From Tieghemostelium lacteum (Eukaryota > Evosea > Eumycetozoa > Dictyosteliales > Raperosteliaceae), in NCBI GenBank assembly GCA_001606155.1, contig LODT01000029.1, positions 62,001 through 126,000 of the forward strand: DNA of 64,000 nt, written 5' to 3'. The notes beneath the pieces were generated by a model that did not search any database, was not told where the DNA came from, and worked only from the letters and a program-made list of their open reading frames with translations. This document shows positions 23,170 through 34,816 of the stretch, piece by piece. Position 1 is the stretch's first letter; each line of letters starts with the position of its first letter. A program made the position numbers and the translations under genes.

Positions 23170-24343
23170 CTAATGATTTAATATACTATCTATATCGTCT
23201 AAAACTTGATTAATGTATGGTCTTTGGTCTGGATTCATAGTTAACATTTTAGCAATGAGTTGATAGAATGCTTGTGAATAGATATTATTTGGAGCTTGTG
23301 CATTCAAACCTCTTAGTACAGTTAAAGCAACACTACCAGACTTTTCTTCATCAGATACTTCGAATGGTGATTTATTATATGCAATAGCATAGAGTAAACA
23401 ACCTAATGCCCAAATGTCAATTCTTTCATCAACCAATTGATCTGATTTAATATCAAATAACTCAGGAGCTCTGTAGAATGGTGTTGTATTTTGATCAATA
23501 TCCTCTTGTAATTGTAATGCCTCTTTTCTAGAGGTAATTTGAAAACGTGCAACAGTACATGACCCAAAATCAGTGAGTACTGGTATAGTGTTTTGCTGAC
23601 TAATCAAAATGTTACCTGGTTTAATATCACGATGAGATAGAATATGCGGTTTATGTTGGTGTAGTTGTTGTACTGCTAAACATATTTGTCTAAAAAATTG
23701 TAATGCTTCAATCTCTGTAAATATTCCAATATTATAATCCTTTCCATTTTGAATTCTCTGTTTATCCAAAAGATCTTGTAATGTACCTTCCTATTTATAA
23801 AATATTTAATAACACAACACATCCCACACACCACACATAACACAACACACGCAAATATTAATACTTCACTCACTTTCTTATAACTCTTATTTCGAATATT
23901 TGATGTCATTTAATAGTTACCTTATAATAAGGTGTCAACATTAAAATTTCTTTACTATTTTCTAATCTTTTAGAATCTATAGTACTATGATCAATCATTT
24001 TAATTATATTTGGATGATCAAATAATAGAATAGAATTTATTTCTCTAGTACCAATCTAGAAAGAAACACATATTAAGTTAATAAAATCTATACTTCTAAT
24101 ATTTAAATATTATTGTGTATCTATGTAGATATATATCTATATGTATATATTATATTAAAAACTCACTTCTATTTGTTCTGCCGTTTGACATATCATAACT
24201 TTTAAAGCATATTTTCTTTTTGAATGATCTTGTACTAAATAGACAATTGAATATGCACCCTCACCTAATTGTCTTGAACAAATATATTTTCTATGATTTA
24301 AATGATATACACTATCAGAAGGATAACATAATAATTGTCCCAT
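23170..24343 (-). CDS. stk16: STK16-like (NAK family) Ser/Thr protein kinase
   Basis: Three exons, 24167-24343, 23921-24055 and 23170-23790, all in phase 0, give 310 residues, the usual size for STK16/MPSK1. The N-terminus MGQLLCYP has Gly2 and a nearby Cys, fitting myristoylation and palmitoylation as in mammalian STK16, which is held at Golgi membranes. Kinase motifs: RQLGEGAYSIVYLV (glycine loop), ALKVM (Lys), SHRDIKPGNIL (catalytic loop), TDFGS (metal-binding) and FYRAPELF. The stretch EALQLQEDI is characteristic of the STK16 activation segment. All catalytic residues are present. The first intron is TA-rich, the second carries a CA-rich tract. It is transcribed away from presenilin, and the 1.1 kb between them holds both promoters. 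Confidence 0.92.
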
Positions 24344-24830
24344 ACTTTTATAAATGTTCTGTATAATTTCTTTAGGTGAAATCTAATTTTGTTTTATTGG
24401 TTGGTGATTAAGAGGAAATTATTAATACATGTACTGTCTATAACCTTATCAAAGATATTTAATTTAAATGGTGAAATATTTAACACAAATGAAAATTTTG
24501 GGGTGCACAGTATTAATTAATTTAAAAATAAAAAAAATTTATCTGATTTTTTTAAAATTGTTTTGTTCATTTTACCAAAATGTTAGTTTATTGTAATATG
24601 TTTTTCCTTTTGTGATTAAAATTTTGAATGAATGAACTTCAAAATTAGAATTATTTTTAATTTTTAAAACAAAACAACAATGTCTAAATATAAACAGACA
24701 AGTAAGTGAAATGAAAATCTGAAAATTTTTGGATGTTTCTTCAGATCTTTGTCAAGACAGTGCACAAATAACCCCCAATATGGTGTAATATCATTAGCAT
24801 TTCCAATGTCTTTTCTATAATATATACAAT

Positions 24831-24893
24831 TGTGGTAGTGGTGTGGTGGTAGTGTGTTTTTTGTGGGGTTGTGTCTAGTGTGGTGTGTGTACG
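24831..24893 (+). promoter_or_regulatory. GT-rich cluster, candidate G-box-like elements
   Basis: A strongly strand-biased G/T stretch with repeated GTGGTGTGG-like words, about 540 bases before the presenilin start. Dictyostelium GBF binds G/T-rich G-box elements in developmental promoters. The similarity is by eye only. Confidence 0.35.
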
Positions 24894-25403
24894 TTAGTTA
24901 AATTTTCAAATCTCGAAAGAGAGAGTAAATTTGAGTTATTCTACAAAAAAACAAATATCAATAATCAATTATTTCAAATATTTATATTTTAACATTGTTA
25001 TAATTTTTTCAATCGATTTAGATTGTCTTATTTTTTTTTTTTTTAAATACTCCCATTTATTCTACCATATTTGTTCTCTATGTATTTTTATTCAGTTTTT
25101 GGGTTCAATTTATTATTTATAAATAATTAGAGAAAGATTTGTAGTATCTATATTGGAAACAAAAATAAAAAAATAGCAAAAAATCAATTACCACATCCCA
25201 ACATTTCAAAACATTGTTATAACAATAATTATTTTTATTAATTTTAATAGTAACTATCAACAACAATAATAATAATAATTTTTATTGTATTTCTATGGTA
25301 GTTTAAAGTCAGAATAATTACAAATATTATATTTAAAAGGTCCTCCTTTTTTTTTTAAAACAATATAACAAGTTGATTGTTCAAATAAAAGTAGTACAAT
25401 TAC

Positions 25404-25419
25404 TTTTTTTTTTTTTTTT
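25404..25419 (+). promoter_or_regulatory. oligo-dT core-promoter element of presenilin
   Basis: Sixteen consecutive T, 14 bases before the start codon. Such T runs near the transcription start are characteristic of dictyostelid promoters. Confidence 0.6.
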
Positions 25420-25433
25420 GTTATTAGTTTCAA

Positions 25434-25479
25434 ATGAATAGTCCAAATATAACAAGTAGGAATAATAATGATCCTATAG

Positions 25480-25512
<33 letters not shown>

Positions 25513-27157
25513 GTAATAATAATAATAATAATAATAATATAAAAAATCATTATAATGTAAATAATATATCAAATATAGAGTCCGATAAAATTAAAAATAG
25601 TTTTCCAGATGACGATGAAAGCTATGATGGTGAATATGAAAATAATATGACAAGTTCAAGTGGTAGTATCCCAACCGATAATAATAATAATAGTAGTAAT
25701 AGTAATAATAATAATAGTTTATTTAATATATTTTTAGATGAAAAAAATAAAAAAAGCGAAGAAGACGAAGATAGTGATTTTGAAAGTGAATTTGGTAAAC
25801 ATGAATACGAATTAGAAACACCAGAACTAGTTGATTATTCCGAATCTATAGTCAATATTTTGATACCAGTTTGTATAACTATGCTAATATGTATACTATT
25901 GATAAGAACCATTACAATGAATGAACAAACAGTTCAAGCATCACCACTGATACATAATGATATAAATGATGCAGAACCCTCTGATTCACAAACTCTGGTA
26001 TTCAATCCTATTATAAATTCAATTATATTTCTGGCAGTAATCATACTGAGTACTTTTATCATGGTGGTTTTGTATAAATTCAAATTTATGAAAGCTCTCT
26101 ATGGTTGGTTAATTGGTACTTCCATTTTGTTACTTGGTGTCTTTGGTGGCTATCTTTTTATATTGATTCTCATCTATTGTAATGTACCATTGGATTATAT
26201 TACATTTGTGGTAGTCATTTGGAATTTCTCTGCTGGTGGTATGGTATGCATCTACTATTATGCTCCTAGATTATTTCATAGAGCATATCTCATTAGTATA
26301 GCTGTTTTAATGGCACTTTTTCTTACGAGATTACCAGAATGGACAACATGGGCTATATTGGCATTAGTATCCATTTATGATATTTTTGCGGTTCTCTGTC
26401 CAGGTGGTCCTTTAAAACAACTTATAGACACTGCCAAAAAGAGAGGTGAAGAGATACCCGCTCTTATTTATAATGCATCTGTATATATTGGTATGGCAAA
26501 TTTGGAAAGTAATGATTCGAATCAATCTTCTCCAATTTCACCAACTACCATTACCAACACTGTTAGCACTCCAACAAAATCACAATTTAATCAACAACAA
26601 AATGAAGTATCCCAACCATCACCATTACCAAATGAAAGTAGTAGTTGTAGTACTCTCAATGAAATGTTGGAAGACGATGATGATCATGACGAAAATCAAA
26701 TGAACAAAACAATTTCATCAAGTCCAAGCTCTTCTGATATAAGTGATACCAATACTGATCATTCTATCCAGATTTCACCAGATTTAACTACATCCATTTC
26801 TAGTAATAATTTATCAACAAAAAAACCATCCAATATTAAATTAGGACTTGGTGACTTTGTATTTTATAGTGTTTTGGTAGGAAGAGCTGCCCTAAATGAT
26901 ATGATTACAGTTTGCACTTGCTTTATTGCTGTTATAACAGTATGTATATTTACTATAATTCTAATCATTCAAAATTAGATTCTAATTGATTTTTAAAATA
27001 GGGATTATTTTTAACATTATTCTTGTTGGCATTATTAAAAAGAGCTCTACCAGCATTACCAATGAGTATCGGGCTTGGAATATTATTTTATTTTATAACT
27101 AAAGTTATATTGACACCATATTTGTTATTCATTGGTTCAACTCAAGTTTTTATATAA
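25434..27157 (+). CDS. presenilin, catalytic aspartyl protease of gamma-secretase
   Basis: Two exons, 25434-26939 and 27002-27157, in phase 0, give 553 residues. The N-terminus is a long Asn-rich acidic tail, then about nine membrane segments. Catalytic Asp316 lies in SIYDIFAVL and Asp474 in LGLGDFVFYS. The PAL motif (RALPALPMSIGLG) is entirely in exon 2, so a single-exon reading would miss it. A hydrophilic Ser/Asn/Asp-rich loop of about 110 residues separates the two catalytic segments, as expected for the endoproteolysed loop. Presenilin cleaves single-pass membrane proteins within the bilayer, with nicastrin, Aph-1 and Pen-2. D. discoideum has two (psenA, psenB), needed for development and phagocytosis. 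Which one this matches cannot be decided here. Confidence 0.95.
25481..25540 (+). repeat. AAT trinucleotide repeat (poly-Asn tract) in presenilin
   Basis: Tandem AAT codons with a single AGT break, encoding about 20 Asn near residues 17-35. The opposite-strand reading (poly-Ile) is a shadow. Confidence 0.9.
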
Positions 27158-27412
27158 TTATATAAATGAAATAAAACACTTTTATGTAATATGTACAAAT
27201 CTGAAATAGAATTTTAAATTACTATACCAAATCTCATCTGATACTCTTTTCCATGTTGAATTATTTGTTATTTGTTATTTAACTCAGAAATTAAAGTTAA
27301 CTTGTTATTGATAAATTTTAAAAATGGTGAGTTGGTTTGTTGGATTGTTATTTTATCTATTAAAATTTTCTAAAATCAAAGGTATCCTATTTGTTTGAAA
27401 AAAATGTTGGAA

Positions 27413-28564
27413 TTAGTATATTTTAATTGTATTTGTGTTGGAGTGAGCTAAAGGGGTGAGATAAAATATTACCTGAGATTGGCTAACTGCAGTCCAAATG
27501 CATTCTTCTACATTTCTAGAATATTCTGATCTTAAAAATAAAAAGAAAAATAAAAGTGAAGCAAAATCAAATATTTGAATAAAATCGACATAGGATACGA
27601 TATACATTGGACAACCACCTGGCAGATACTCTGACCAAAAATACAGTGGCAAATAATTACAAAGGTTAAATATGGCACCTAAAATAATAAATATTCTACT
27701 TCTCTGTGTTGGACCTTCACCTTTACCAGAGAATGCAATCATGACAACTAATACTAATACTGGTATATGTTGTACTATAAATATTGTCAATAAAATATCA
27801 TAAAATATTTGATTTTCTTTGCTAATAATTATTATAGATTATTTGAAATTTAGTGTTAGTGAAAGAGGTGATTTTTCTAAAATCATATTGCACACCTACT
27901 CTATTTCAACATATAAAAATACTAAAAATAAAATGAATAGGAATATAATAATGATTTCTGAAATTGAAATTTTTGATCTCTTTAGCATGGACTTGAGTTT
28001 TAGAGATCTTGAACCATGATCTTGTTGAATTTGCAACAGTGGATCAGACTCTCTGTTTTTCTGTTGTTGATGTGTTGATTGTGTTGATGTTGTTGACCTA
28101 TATCTTCTTTGATGATTCAATGACAGACTTAATGTCAATGCCGTGAACCCATGTAATGTTAAACTAGCTATAAAAAATATCTTTTCAATTTGTATCTCCT
28201 TCTCTCTGTCCATTGAAAATCTAATTGTATTAGATGATGCTCTATATTATATAAATATATCATATGTTAATATCATTGAATCTCTGAGGTTTAATTTTTC
28301 CACTCCTTACCTTAGACCTAATGTTAAATAATATAAAATCCACAGTGTATTGGATATAGTTTGAGTTCTCATCTTCTTATTGAATACAGTGAAACTGTTG
28401 TAGTGAAATGCTATTATAATAGAAAAGATAAAACATGTAATGGATAGACATGCAAATATCAATGATGTTGAAGGGAAACTAAAAACATGATTGATTGAGG
28501 TACCACTAGGACATACTGGTACATCAATTTGAAGAAATCTATGTTCTTCTGTGATATCAAACAT
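27413..28564 (-). CDS. multi-pass membrane protein, seven-helix type (TPRA1-like, tentative)
   Basis: Three exons, 28311-28564, 27900-28241 and 27413-27821, join in phase to about 334 residues. Hydropathy by eye gives some seven membrane segments: two in exon 1, two in exon 2 around a charged, Ser/Gln-rich hydrophilic loop, and three in exon 3. The N-terminus (MFDITEEHRFLQIDVPVCPSG) has no signal peptide and probably faces outside, as in seven-helix receptors. The last helices with FNLCNYLPLYFW and SYVDFIQIFDFASL recall the TPRA1/CAND2 group of orphan receptors, but the match is weak. At the 3' end, CAG followed by GTAATA near 27472 could be a donor leading to a short exon at about 27380, giving a different C-terminal tail. 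The function is unknown. Confidence 0.65.
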
Positions 28565-29200
28565 TTTGTATTATTATTATTATAATTATTATTTAAAATA
28601 CTATTATTATATTCTCAAATAGTGTGTGTCCTGTGTTTCTTTTTTAGTTACTTGAATGTATTTTTATAAGATTATTTATATATATAAATATATTTTGTGT
28701 AGTCTAAATATTGTATTTTAGAATACAGGATACTAAGTTGAATATAAACAAAGTTTTTTTTTTTTGGTTGGGAATTAAGTATGGCAATGGTAAATTATTT
28801 GAACCCCCAACTTTTATCTTGTCAAGATTTTGCTAATAAATAAGATTTGCAACACAATGTCAAAAAAAAATTTTAAAATTAAAATTAAAAAAAAAATAAT
28901 CCCGCCTTACTTTTTTAGTTTCTCTCTTATATTTTAAAGAACAACACAATCTCACTGAGAAACCTTTCATTTGATTATAATCCATCAAATATCAATAATT
29001 ATTACACTTTTTTTCAAAATTATCATAATATCTATAATTCAATAAAATTTATTAAGAATTATAAATAATGATAAAATAATTGAATGACAATGTGATATAT
29101 TAATTGTAATAACTTGATAATTTCAATACATATGACATTTCAAAACTAAACTTATAATTATAATAAAAAAAATTAAAATTTAAATTATTTTTTTTTTAAT
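28565..29200. promoter_or_regulatory. divergent intergenic region before TMEM115
   Basis: About 640 bases of AT-rich sequence between two divergent genes. It includes T or A runs (28757-28767, 28861-28900, 29190-29198). No coding signal and no recognised motif. Confidence 0.4.
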
Positions 29201-30432
29201 ATGAACACCTCAATGAATCAAATAAATGAACAGTTAACCAATTTTCCAAGACTCACCAAGATAATAGCTGGTGTTTTAACCTTTTTTTTATTTCTAGGAG
29301 TTTTATTACCATTTACAGCTATTGCCTTTACAATTAATGTTTCAAAGTAGATTATTATTATAGTATTTCATTAACAACAGGACTTAACATTTTTACTAAT
29401 ATTTCTACTCATTAGTATTATACCACCAAAATTCTATTTATGGACACTATTTACAGCAGGATTATATGAAACCAATCTAATAGGTGTAAGGATAGTTTTA
29501 GCGTAGTAATAGGACAAGTCACATATTTATTCATAGCTATAAATTTAAATTTTAGGGTATAGTTAATATAGGTGCATTACTGATGTTTGGTAGATATTTA
29601 GAACCAGTTTGGGGATCTACAGAATTTGTAAAATTTCTATCAATAGTCAATGTATTCATAGGTATTGCACTATTCTTTCTTTATTTATTTCAATATTTCT
29701 TATTTGGAAGAATAGAACTTATCTATTCCTCTAATTTATGTGGTTTTTCAGGTGTAATTGCAGCTCTATTTGTTTCATTGAAACAATTGATACCTGAAGA
29801 GGAGTTACAGATATTCTCATTCAAACTTAGATATAAATATATACCCAGTTTAAATGTACTGGTCAGTCTAGTATTCTTCCTCTTATTTAGAGCAAGATGC
29901 TCTTCAGTTCTATTTGGTACACTTATTGGTTGGATCTATTTGAGATTCTATCAAAAGAAAGGAGGTGTCAGAGGTGACCTCTCTGAATACTTTTCATTTG
30001 CTACATTTTTCCCAGAACCTTTTCAGTAGGTATTAAAAAAAAGCATTGGTGCTCACCTATGAGTTTATATCTTACATCTAAATATTTACCAAAAACTCAT
30101 TTCTATTTAGACCACCAATCAAAGTATTTAGTAATTTAATTTTTAAAGTTTTAAAAATGGTTAAGTTATGCCCAATATCTACAAATGGTAGTAACTCCAT
30201 TCTACCCACTAATACAAATATACCTATGAACGCAATGGATATTGATAGAAGAAGAGCTTTAGCTATGAAATCTCTAGAACAAAGAATGAATCAGCAACAG
30301 CAACAGCAACAGCAACAACAACAACAAGAACAGCAAAAAAATCCAAGTACACCACCTATACAAGTACCTTTATATCCAATTTCACAATCTAATGCTAACA
30401 ATATACCTATTGATGAAAATATAAATAAATAA
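29201..30432 (+). CDS. tmem115: TMEM115 orthologue, rhomboid-like Golgi membrane protein
   Basis: Four exons, 29201-29346, 29416-29485, 29556-30025 and 30111-30432, give 335 residues, close to animal TMEM115. Conserved family landmarks are PPKFYLWTL, GRYLEPVWGS, CGFSGVIAALFVSLKQ, GWIYLRFYQ, RGDLSEYFSFATFFPEP and the C-terminal MDIDRRRALAMKSLEQRM. The first three introns are all short and give in-frame stops if retained, so splicing is required. TMEM115 is a rhomboid-superfamily pseudoprotease with four membrane helices in the Golgi, needed for retrograde Golgi-to-ER traffic with the COG complex. No catalytic Ser/His dyad is visible, as in the family. A CAG/CAA Gln tract (about 30291-30338) extends the tail. 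Alternative donors in exon 2 (29484 and 29486) were resolved by phase. Confidence 0.93.
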
Positions 30433-30998
30433 TAGATACTTCTTTCAAGATATTTTTCAAATTTTATGGCGAAGATATTAACAAAATAATAAGTTTAAAA
30501 TAAAGAATTTTGTAGCACTTGGTAACCAGTTGACGAAAGAATTACAAATAAGACTCAATAGGTCTTCGTGTTACTTTATTACTAGACTTGGATTCTAAAA
30601 TGACAATGAATATATTTGCAATAGTACATATGAAAAAAGAGATACCTCTATATGAGGTGTAGCTTTCATTTTAATAAAGATATTAACCTTTGTTCTACCA
30701 AATATAAATATTATATAATATTATATTAAATAAAAAATACAAAAAACAATTCTCTTATGATTTTACAAAAAATTTTTAATATAATATTATGGTTAAATTG
30801 AATACGGTAATCGATCTATGCAATAAAAGAGAATTGAACTTGAATCTTTCATTCTTTTAATGAGATAAATTCTATGTTTTATTTTAAATATATAGAAATT
30901 AATTTAAAATAATTAAATTTCTAAACAATTCATAAGACGATTTTATTTGAATAACTGTTAATTACAAGAATAAAAAAATTGAATTGATATTAATAAAA

Positions 30999-31067
30999 AA
31001 AGAGTGGGTTTCGTTATTGGCGATCTACCGATGCTACTCTCGATTGTCTAACTATTTACCACTCTTT
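30999..31067 (+). ncRNA. candidate structured RNA closed by a 9-base-pair stem
   Basis: AAAGAGTGG at 30999-31007 pairs perfectly with CCACTCTTT at 31059-31067, enclosing 51 bases with unusually high GC for an intergenic stretch here. An internal stem ATTGG/CCGAT (31016-31020 with 31028-31032, one G-T pair) is possible. Size and closing stem recall small dictyostelid non-coding RNAs, but I see neither the class I RNA signature nor the upstream DUSE element. It does not fold as a tRNA. The strand is undetermined. Confidence 0.3.
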
Positions 31068-31285
31068 AAAATTATACTTGAATTTTATTTTTAAAAAATA
31101 AAAGTTTTTATTCACAAGTTAAACTTAAAGAAAAACAGTTTAGGTCATAGAAGGATTTATAAAGAGATACTATATAAGTTAATATTCATTTTGATCATTT
31201 TATAAAAGTACCAATGGATTCTAATAAAGTGAAATCTGCAAATTATCATTTATTTGAAATCTGAGTAATGTTGTATATTTAATAA

Positions 31286-31543
31286 AGTGACTCACAAACA
31301 TTGGAATTAAGTACATGTAAAAGAAATATTCCTTTTCCACCTCTACCAACACCAGATTGCACCAATGACGATGGTAGCAATAAGAATAAACTTGGATTAA
31401 TATTAGTTCTACTCTATTAGTAGGTGGTATCATCACAGCAATCATTCTTTACAAAAAGAAAAAAATATGATCTGAAATTGGAACCTATAAACTCTGTTCC
31501 AATCTTTACTGGTGGACATGTAAACCAACTTGATGGTTTTTAA
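31286..31543 (+). pseudogene. relic of the 3' end of a single-pass membrane protein gene
   Basis: Two frames together look like the end of a receptor-type protein. The first (31286 to about 31418) encodes a short extracellular piece with PFPPLPTPDCTND and the beginning of a hydrophobic run. The second (about 31420-31543) continues with the rest of a membrane helix (GGIITAIILY), a basic stop-transfer patch (KKKKYDLKLE) and a tail ending at a TAA. The switch of frame lies inside the hydrophobic segment and is not explained by a normal-sized intron. Upstream sequence has stops in all frames. The relic of a larger dictyostelid surface-receptor gene is the simplest reading; the family is not identified. 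Confidence 0.5.
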
Positions 31544-31637
31544 TATTCCAATTAAGTACATATAATTATTAAATATAAATATTTATTCAAAAGAATTAAA
31601 TTATTATTATAACATTACAAATCCATGTATCTTGTTA

Positions 31638-34600
31638 TCATCTATTTTCGTTTATAGTAATAAATTTTTTAATATTTGTTAAATGATTGTCAAGAAGAGA
31701 TTTGGTTGATGGAAATATTCTATTTTCATCATATTGCAATCTTATATTGACAAGGGTCAATGTAGGTATTTGTTGGAGTTTGTTGAATATAGGGAGGAGA
31801 AGATCTACTTTTTGTTGGCCTATAATGTTTAAATCACACTTTTGTAAATTTGGACAGTGACAAAGAAGATTTACTGTGGAGCTGTAATGGAAATCGTAAT
31901 TGTTATGATTAAATTCTATTTTCAAATCAATGAGATTCTGTAAATCTCTATTGACAATATATAATAGATTACTTTTGATATCCAATGACGAGATTCTATA
32001 GAATATATTTTCTCTACTATCTTGATTTTGGAAATAGGCAAGTGAGTTATATTTCATTTGATAAACCCCTTTATGTAACAGTGAATATGGTGAACTGTTA
32101 TTGAAATTAAAACTTAATTTGGGTTTGATATTACATAGATTGGTGGTCATCCATTGAGTAATCATATTATGGAACGAATGTGATACAAGAGATAGTATTT
32201 TGATACCTATCAAATTTAACATATCACTCATTAGAATTATACTTTTAATGATGATAATTGGTAACTGAATATTAGATTTTGGTGTTGTTGATTTTAATTC
32301 TAAATCTTTTGTAATATTGGTAGTAGTAGGTTGGTATTGAAAGTTGGTTTGAGATTGATCAAATAGGTAATTCCATTTTTTGGAATCTTCTAAATTACCA
32401 TGTAGTTCAGATACAATGTAATCTAATAGTCTGGTTTTAGATTCATCGTTCAAATTCTTGAAAATCTCAATCATTGGTTTCTGAAATCTTACAGAATCAG
32501 TATCATCAATGACTGAAAAGAATGAAACAAATCTACATAAATCATCAAATCTTGATACTAAACTATTTTGGTTTTTTAGAATAGTTTCAATTAACAGTAG
32601 ATTAAGATCAAAATATTCTTTTGTGTTGGCACCAATTGGATAAATACTGAATGAAGAATTGGCTTTAAAAAACAGGTGTTCATGAATTCCAATGAGAAAT
32701 ACACCCATTTTAGGTATCAATTCACTATAGAATTCTGAAAATCCATCAGTAAATTTAGATATAATTGGCCCATAGTGAAGGCTAATATCAGATATTCTGG
32801 ACTTCAAATTTTGTTCAGAATCAGCTAGAGATGTTGAAATGTACTCTTGAATGATTTTGTCCATATTCAATAGGTTTTGAAATGTGTTAATAAATTTTAA
32901 TACCCCTGAGATTGGGATAGAACTAAATGATCCTGTACTAATGAACTTTAATAAAATAGCAAATCGTTTCAAAACCAGATCACTCCAACCGTTATCTATA
33001 CAACACTTGTATACCACCCAATTTTCAGGGTATGTAAAAGTGTCAATTCTAATAACATTAATGATATATTCAAAAGTGGATTCGTCATCAATAATCTTGA
33101 ATACCATATCATATTTAGTCTTTATATACTTGAATAGATATTCTATATTCCCTTGATTTCTATTATCTTTAGGAAAAGATTGGTACAATTTCAAAAGACC
33201 CATGGCTTCGCTTTGTGTATTTGGGTGAACTCTACCTAATTCTATAATTTGGTTCATTATTGGCTGGAGTTGAGTCTGATCCTTGTTATAGTGGACTACA
33301 CATTCAATTAATGGATTTACACCTTGTTGGAATAGTGGATTCACACAATTTAAAAGCTTCTGATAGAGGTATTCGAATCCCTCTAGTTGTGTAAATTTCT
33401 CACCCAATGACATTACCATTTCATTTACCAATGTGTGATTTCCAAATTTAGACATAATTATCACGCCAAAATGATCATTTAAATATTTCATTGAGCAGTA
33501 CGGAAGGATAGTAGTAATCATTGAATAATGAAGACTTTCGGCTTTCTTTTTATCTCCTAGTGTTCCGAGGAGTAGATCAGCAAGAGATTCTGGACAATTC
33601 TTAAATTTTCTAACAATGATGATTAGAAACATTAGTACTAACGCATCCATATCTTCTCTGATTCTTAGGATTTTACATAACTTGCTATAGATTATCAGTA
33701 GATGTTCATTGATAATCTCTGATGGATAAATTGAACTCAAAGCACCCAATGCAACAGTGAGTGTTTTCTTTGAAGTTTTTGACGTCAAACTCTTAGTGCA
33801 ATCTAAAAAGATTTTGATTGCCTGATTATCAAAATCATCTTGACCAAACTGTGAAATGTAACCACTATAAAATGTGTTATTAGTAATTAAAGGTGGGATT
33901 TGGTCTACCAAATCATGTTTAAACACCATGTCGTAAAAGAAGAGGAATTGGTGAAATTGATTGTAGATATCCTTATGTATGCTGATTTCAGATTGTTCAG
34001 TTAAAATTAATGTTATTTTGTATAGTATTTGAATTAATCTATAATTCTCATAGTTTTCACTGAATTTAATTGTCAATCTGAACAATGATTCTATAGACTC
34101 ACGATTCAATTCACACTTGTAATTAGGTTTCATAACACCATTTTTACTATTAAATGAATTTATAATATCAAATACCAATGTTTGAATTTGTTTTAATGTC
34201 AAAAGAATACCATTATTAATTGCCTATATTTTAAAGTGAATGTTATAGTTAGTTATTTGTTAATTTTAATAAAAATGTTTATAATTACATCTTCAATTAG
34301 GTTGAGAGGGAATAATGAGTATTGAAATCCAACAGGTTCTATTGATTCCAAATTGGTATAAAACATTTGGTATTTTAATACTAATGTAATTACATTTATG
34401 ATGATAGTTGAATTGTTACTCTTTAACATTTTCACAAGAAATCCATTTTTATAGTAATTGAATAGGTGTAAAGGAGTGGGAGTTGAAAGTAACTCTAATT
34501 TGATTTCACTCTTTGATTTACTTTGTTGTGTAGTTGATTTAGAAGGTGGTGTGTAATCTCTAATCCAAGGATATAATCTCTGAACAAATACTAAATGATC

Positions 34601-34816
34601 ATCTGATACTATTAAAAAGTTAACTACTGCATTAACAAATGATTTAATAGATTCATCATTGAGATCAACATCATCTCTATCTACCCATTCAAAAAATCTA
34701 TCTAAAAATACATTCAAATCATGAATATCTCTAAATAGATTTACAAAGTTACTGAATTTACGTGATTTAATATTTGAAACATCTAAATTTGGATAGATTT
34801 GTTGGATGTAGTCCAT
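31638..34816 (-). CDS. large helical-repeat protein with F-box-like segment and LRR-like end
   Basis: Two exons, 34289-34816 and 31638-34223, joined in phase 0, give about 1037 residues. The ATG at 34816 starts MDYIQQIYPNLDVSN; there is no signal peptide. The first 650 or so residues look alpha-helical and repeat-like (Leu/Ile-rich pairs of helices, armadillo/HEAT style) but no domain is certain. Around residues 820-870 a segment (LPIIIIKSIILM, LSLVSHSFHNMI) resembles an F-box, and the C-terminal 180 residues contain leucine-rich, LRR-like strands (LSSLDI, LIDLKIEF, LQKCDLNI). Dictyostelids have large families of F-box/LRR substrate adaptors for SCF ubiquitin ligases, so this role is inferred. 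The family is otherwise unrecognised. Confidence 0.7.

Larger units (their letters stand above)
24344..25433. promoter_or_regulatory. divergent intergenic region between STK16-like and presenilin genes
   Basis: About 1.1 kb, no coding signal beyond low-complexity frames. It contains a GT-rich cluster (24831-24893) and a run of 16 T at 25404-25419 immediately before the presenilin start codon, a common dictyostelid core-promoter feature. The rest is AT-rich without recognisable sites. Confidence 0.5.
30433..31637. other. gene-poor interval with hairpins and a coding relic
   Basis: About 1.2 kb with no complete gene. It contains several small inverted repeats: AAGAC/GTCTT at 30550-30566 (7-base loop), ACCTC/GAGGT at 30644-30658, and the strong 9-base pair at 30999-31067. 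A membrane-protein relic lies at 31286-31543. A tRNA T-arm-like word occurs on the minus strand near 30825-30850, but no tRNA could be folded. The first part has a more balanced base mix than neighbouring spacers. Confidence 0.45.

Noticed and set aside
24931-25122. Small plus-strand frame upstream of presenilin
   Set aside because: It has no ATG start, is almost all Phe/Ile/Tyr from T-rich DNA and lies in the promoter region.
25293-25550. Minus-strand poly-Ile frame
   Set aside because: It is the shadow of the AAT repeat in presenilin.
30825-30885. Minus-strand tRNA-like segment (AGTTCAATTC word, 7-base AATAAAA/TTTTATT ends)
   Set aside because: The T stem does not pair and there are too few bases for a D arm, so no tRNA fold is supported.
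30433-31100. Possible nuclear copy of mitochondrial DNA
   Set aside because: No recognisable mitochondrial gene or complete tRNA is present; small hairpins alone are not enough.
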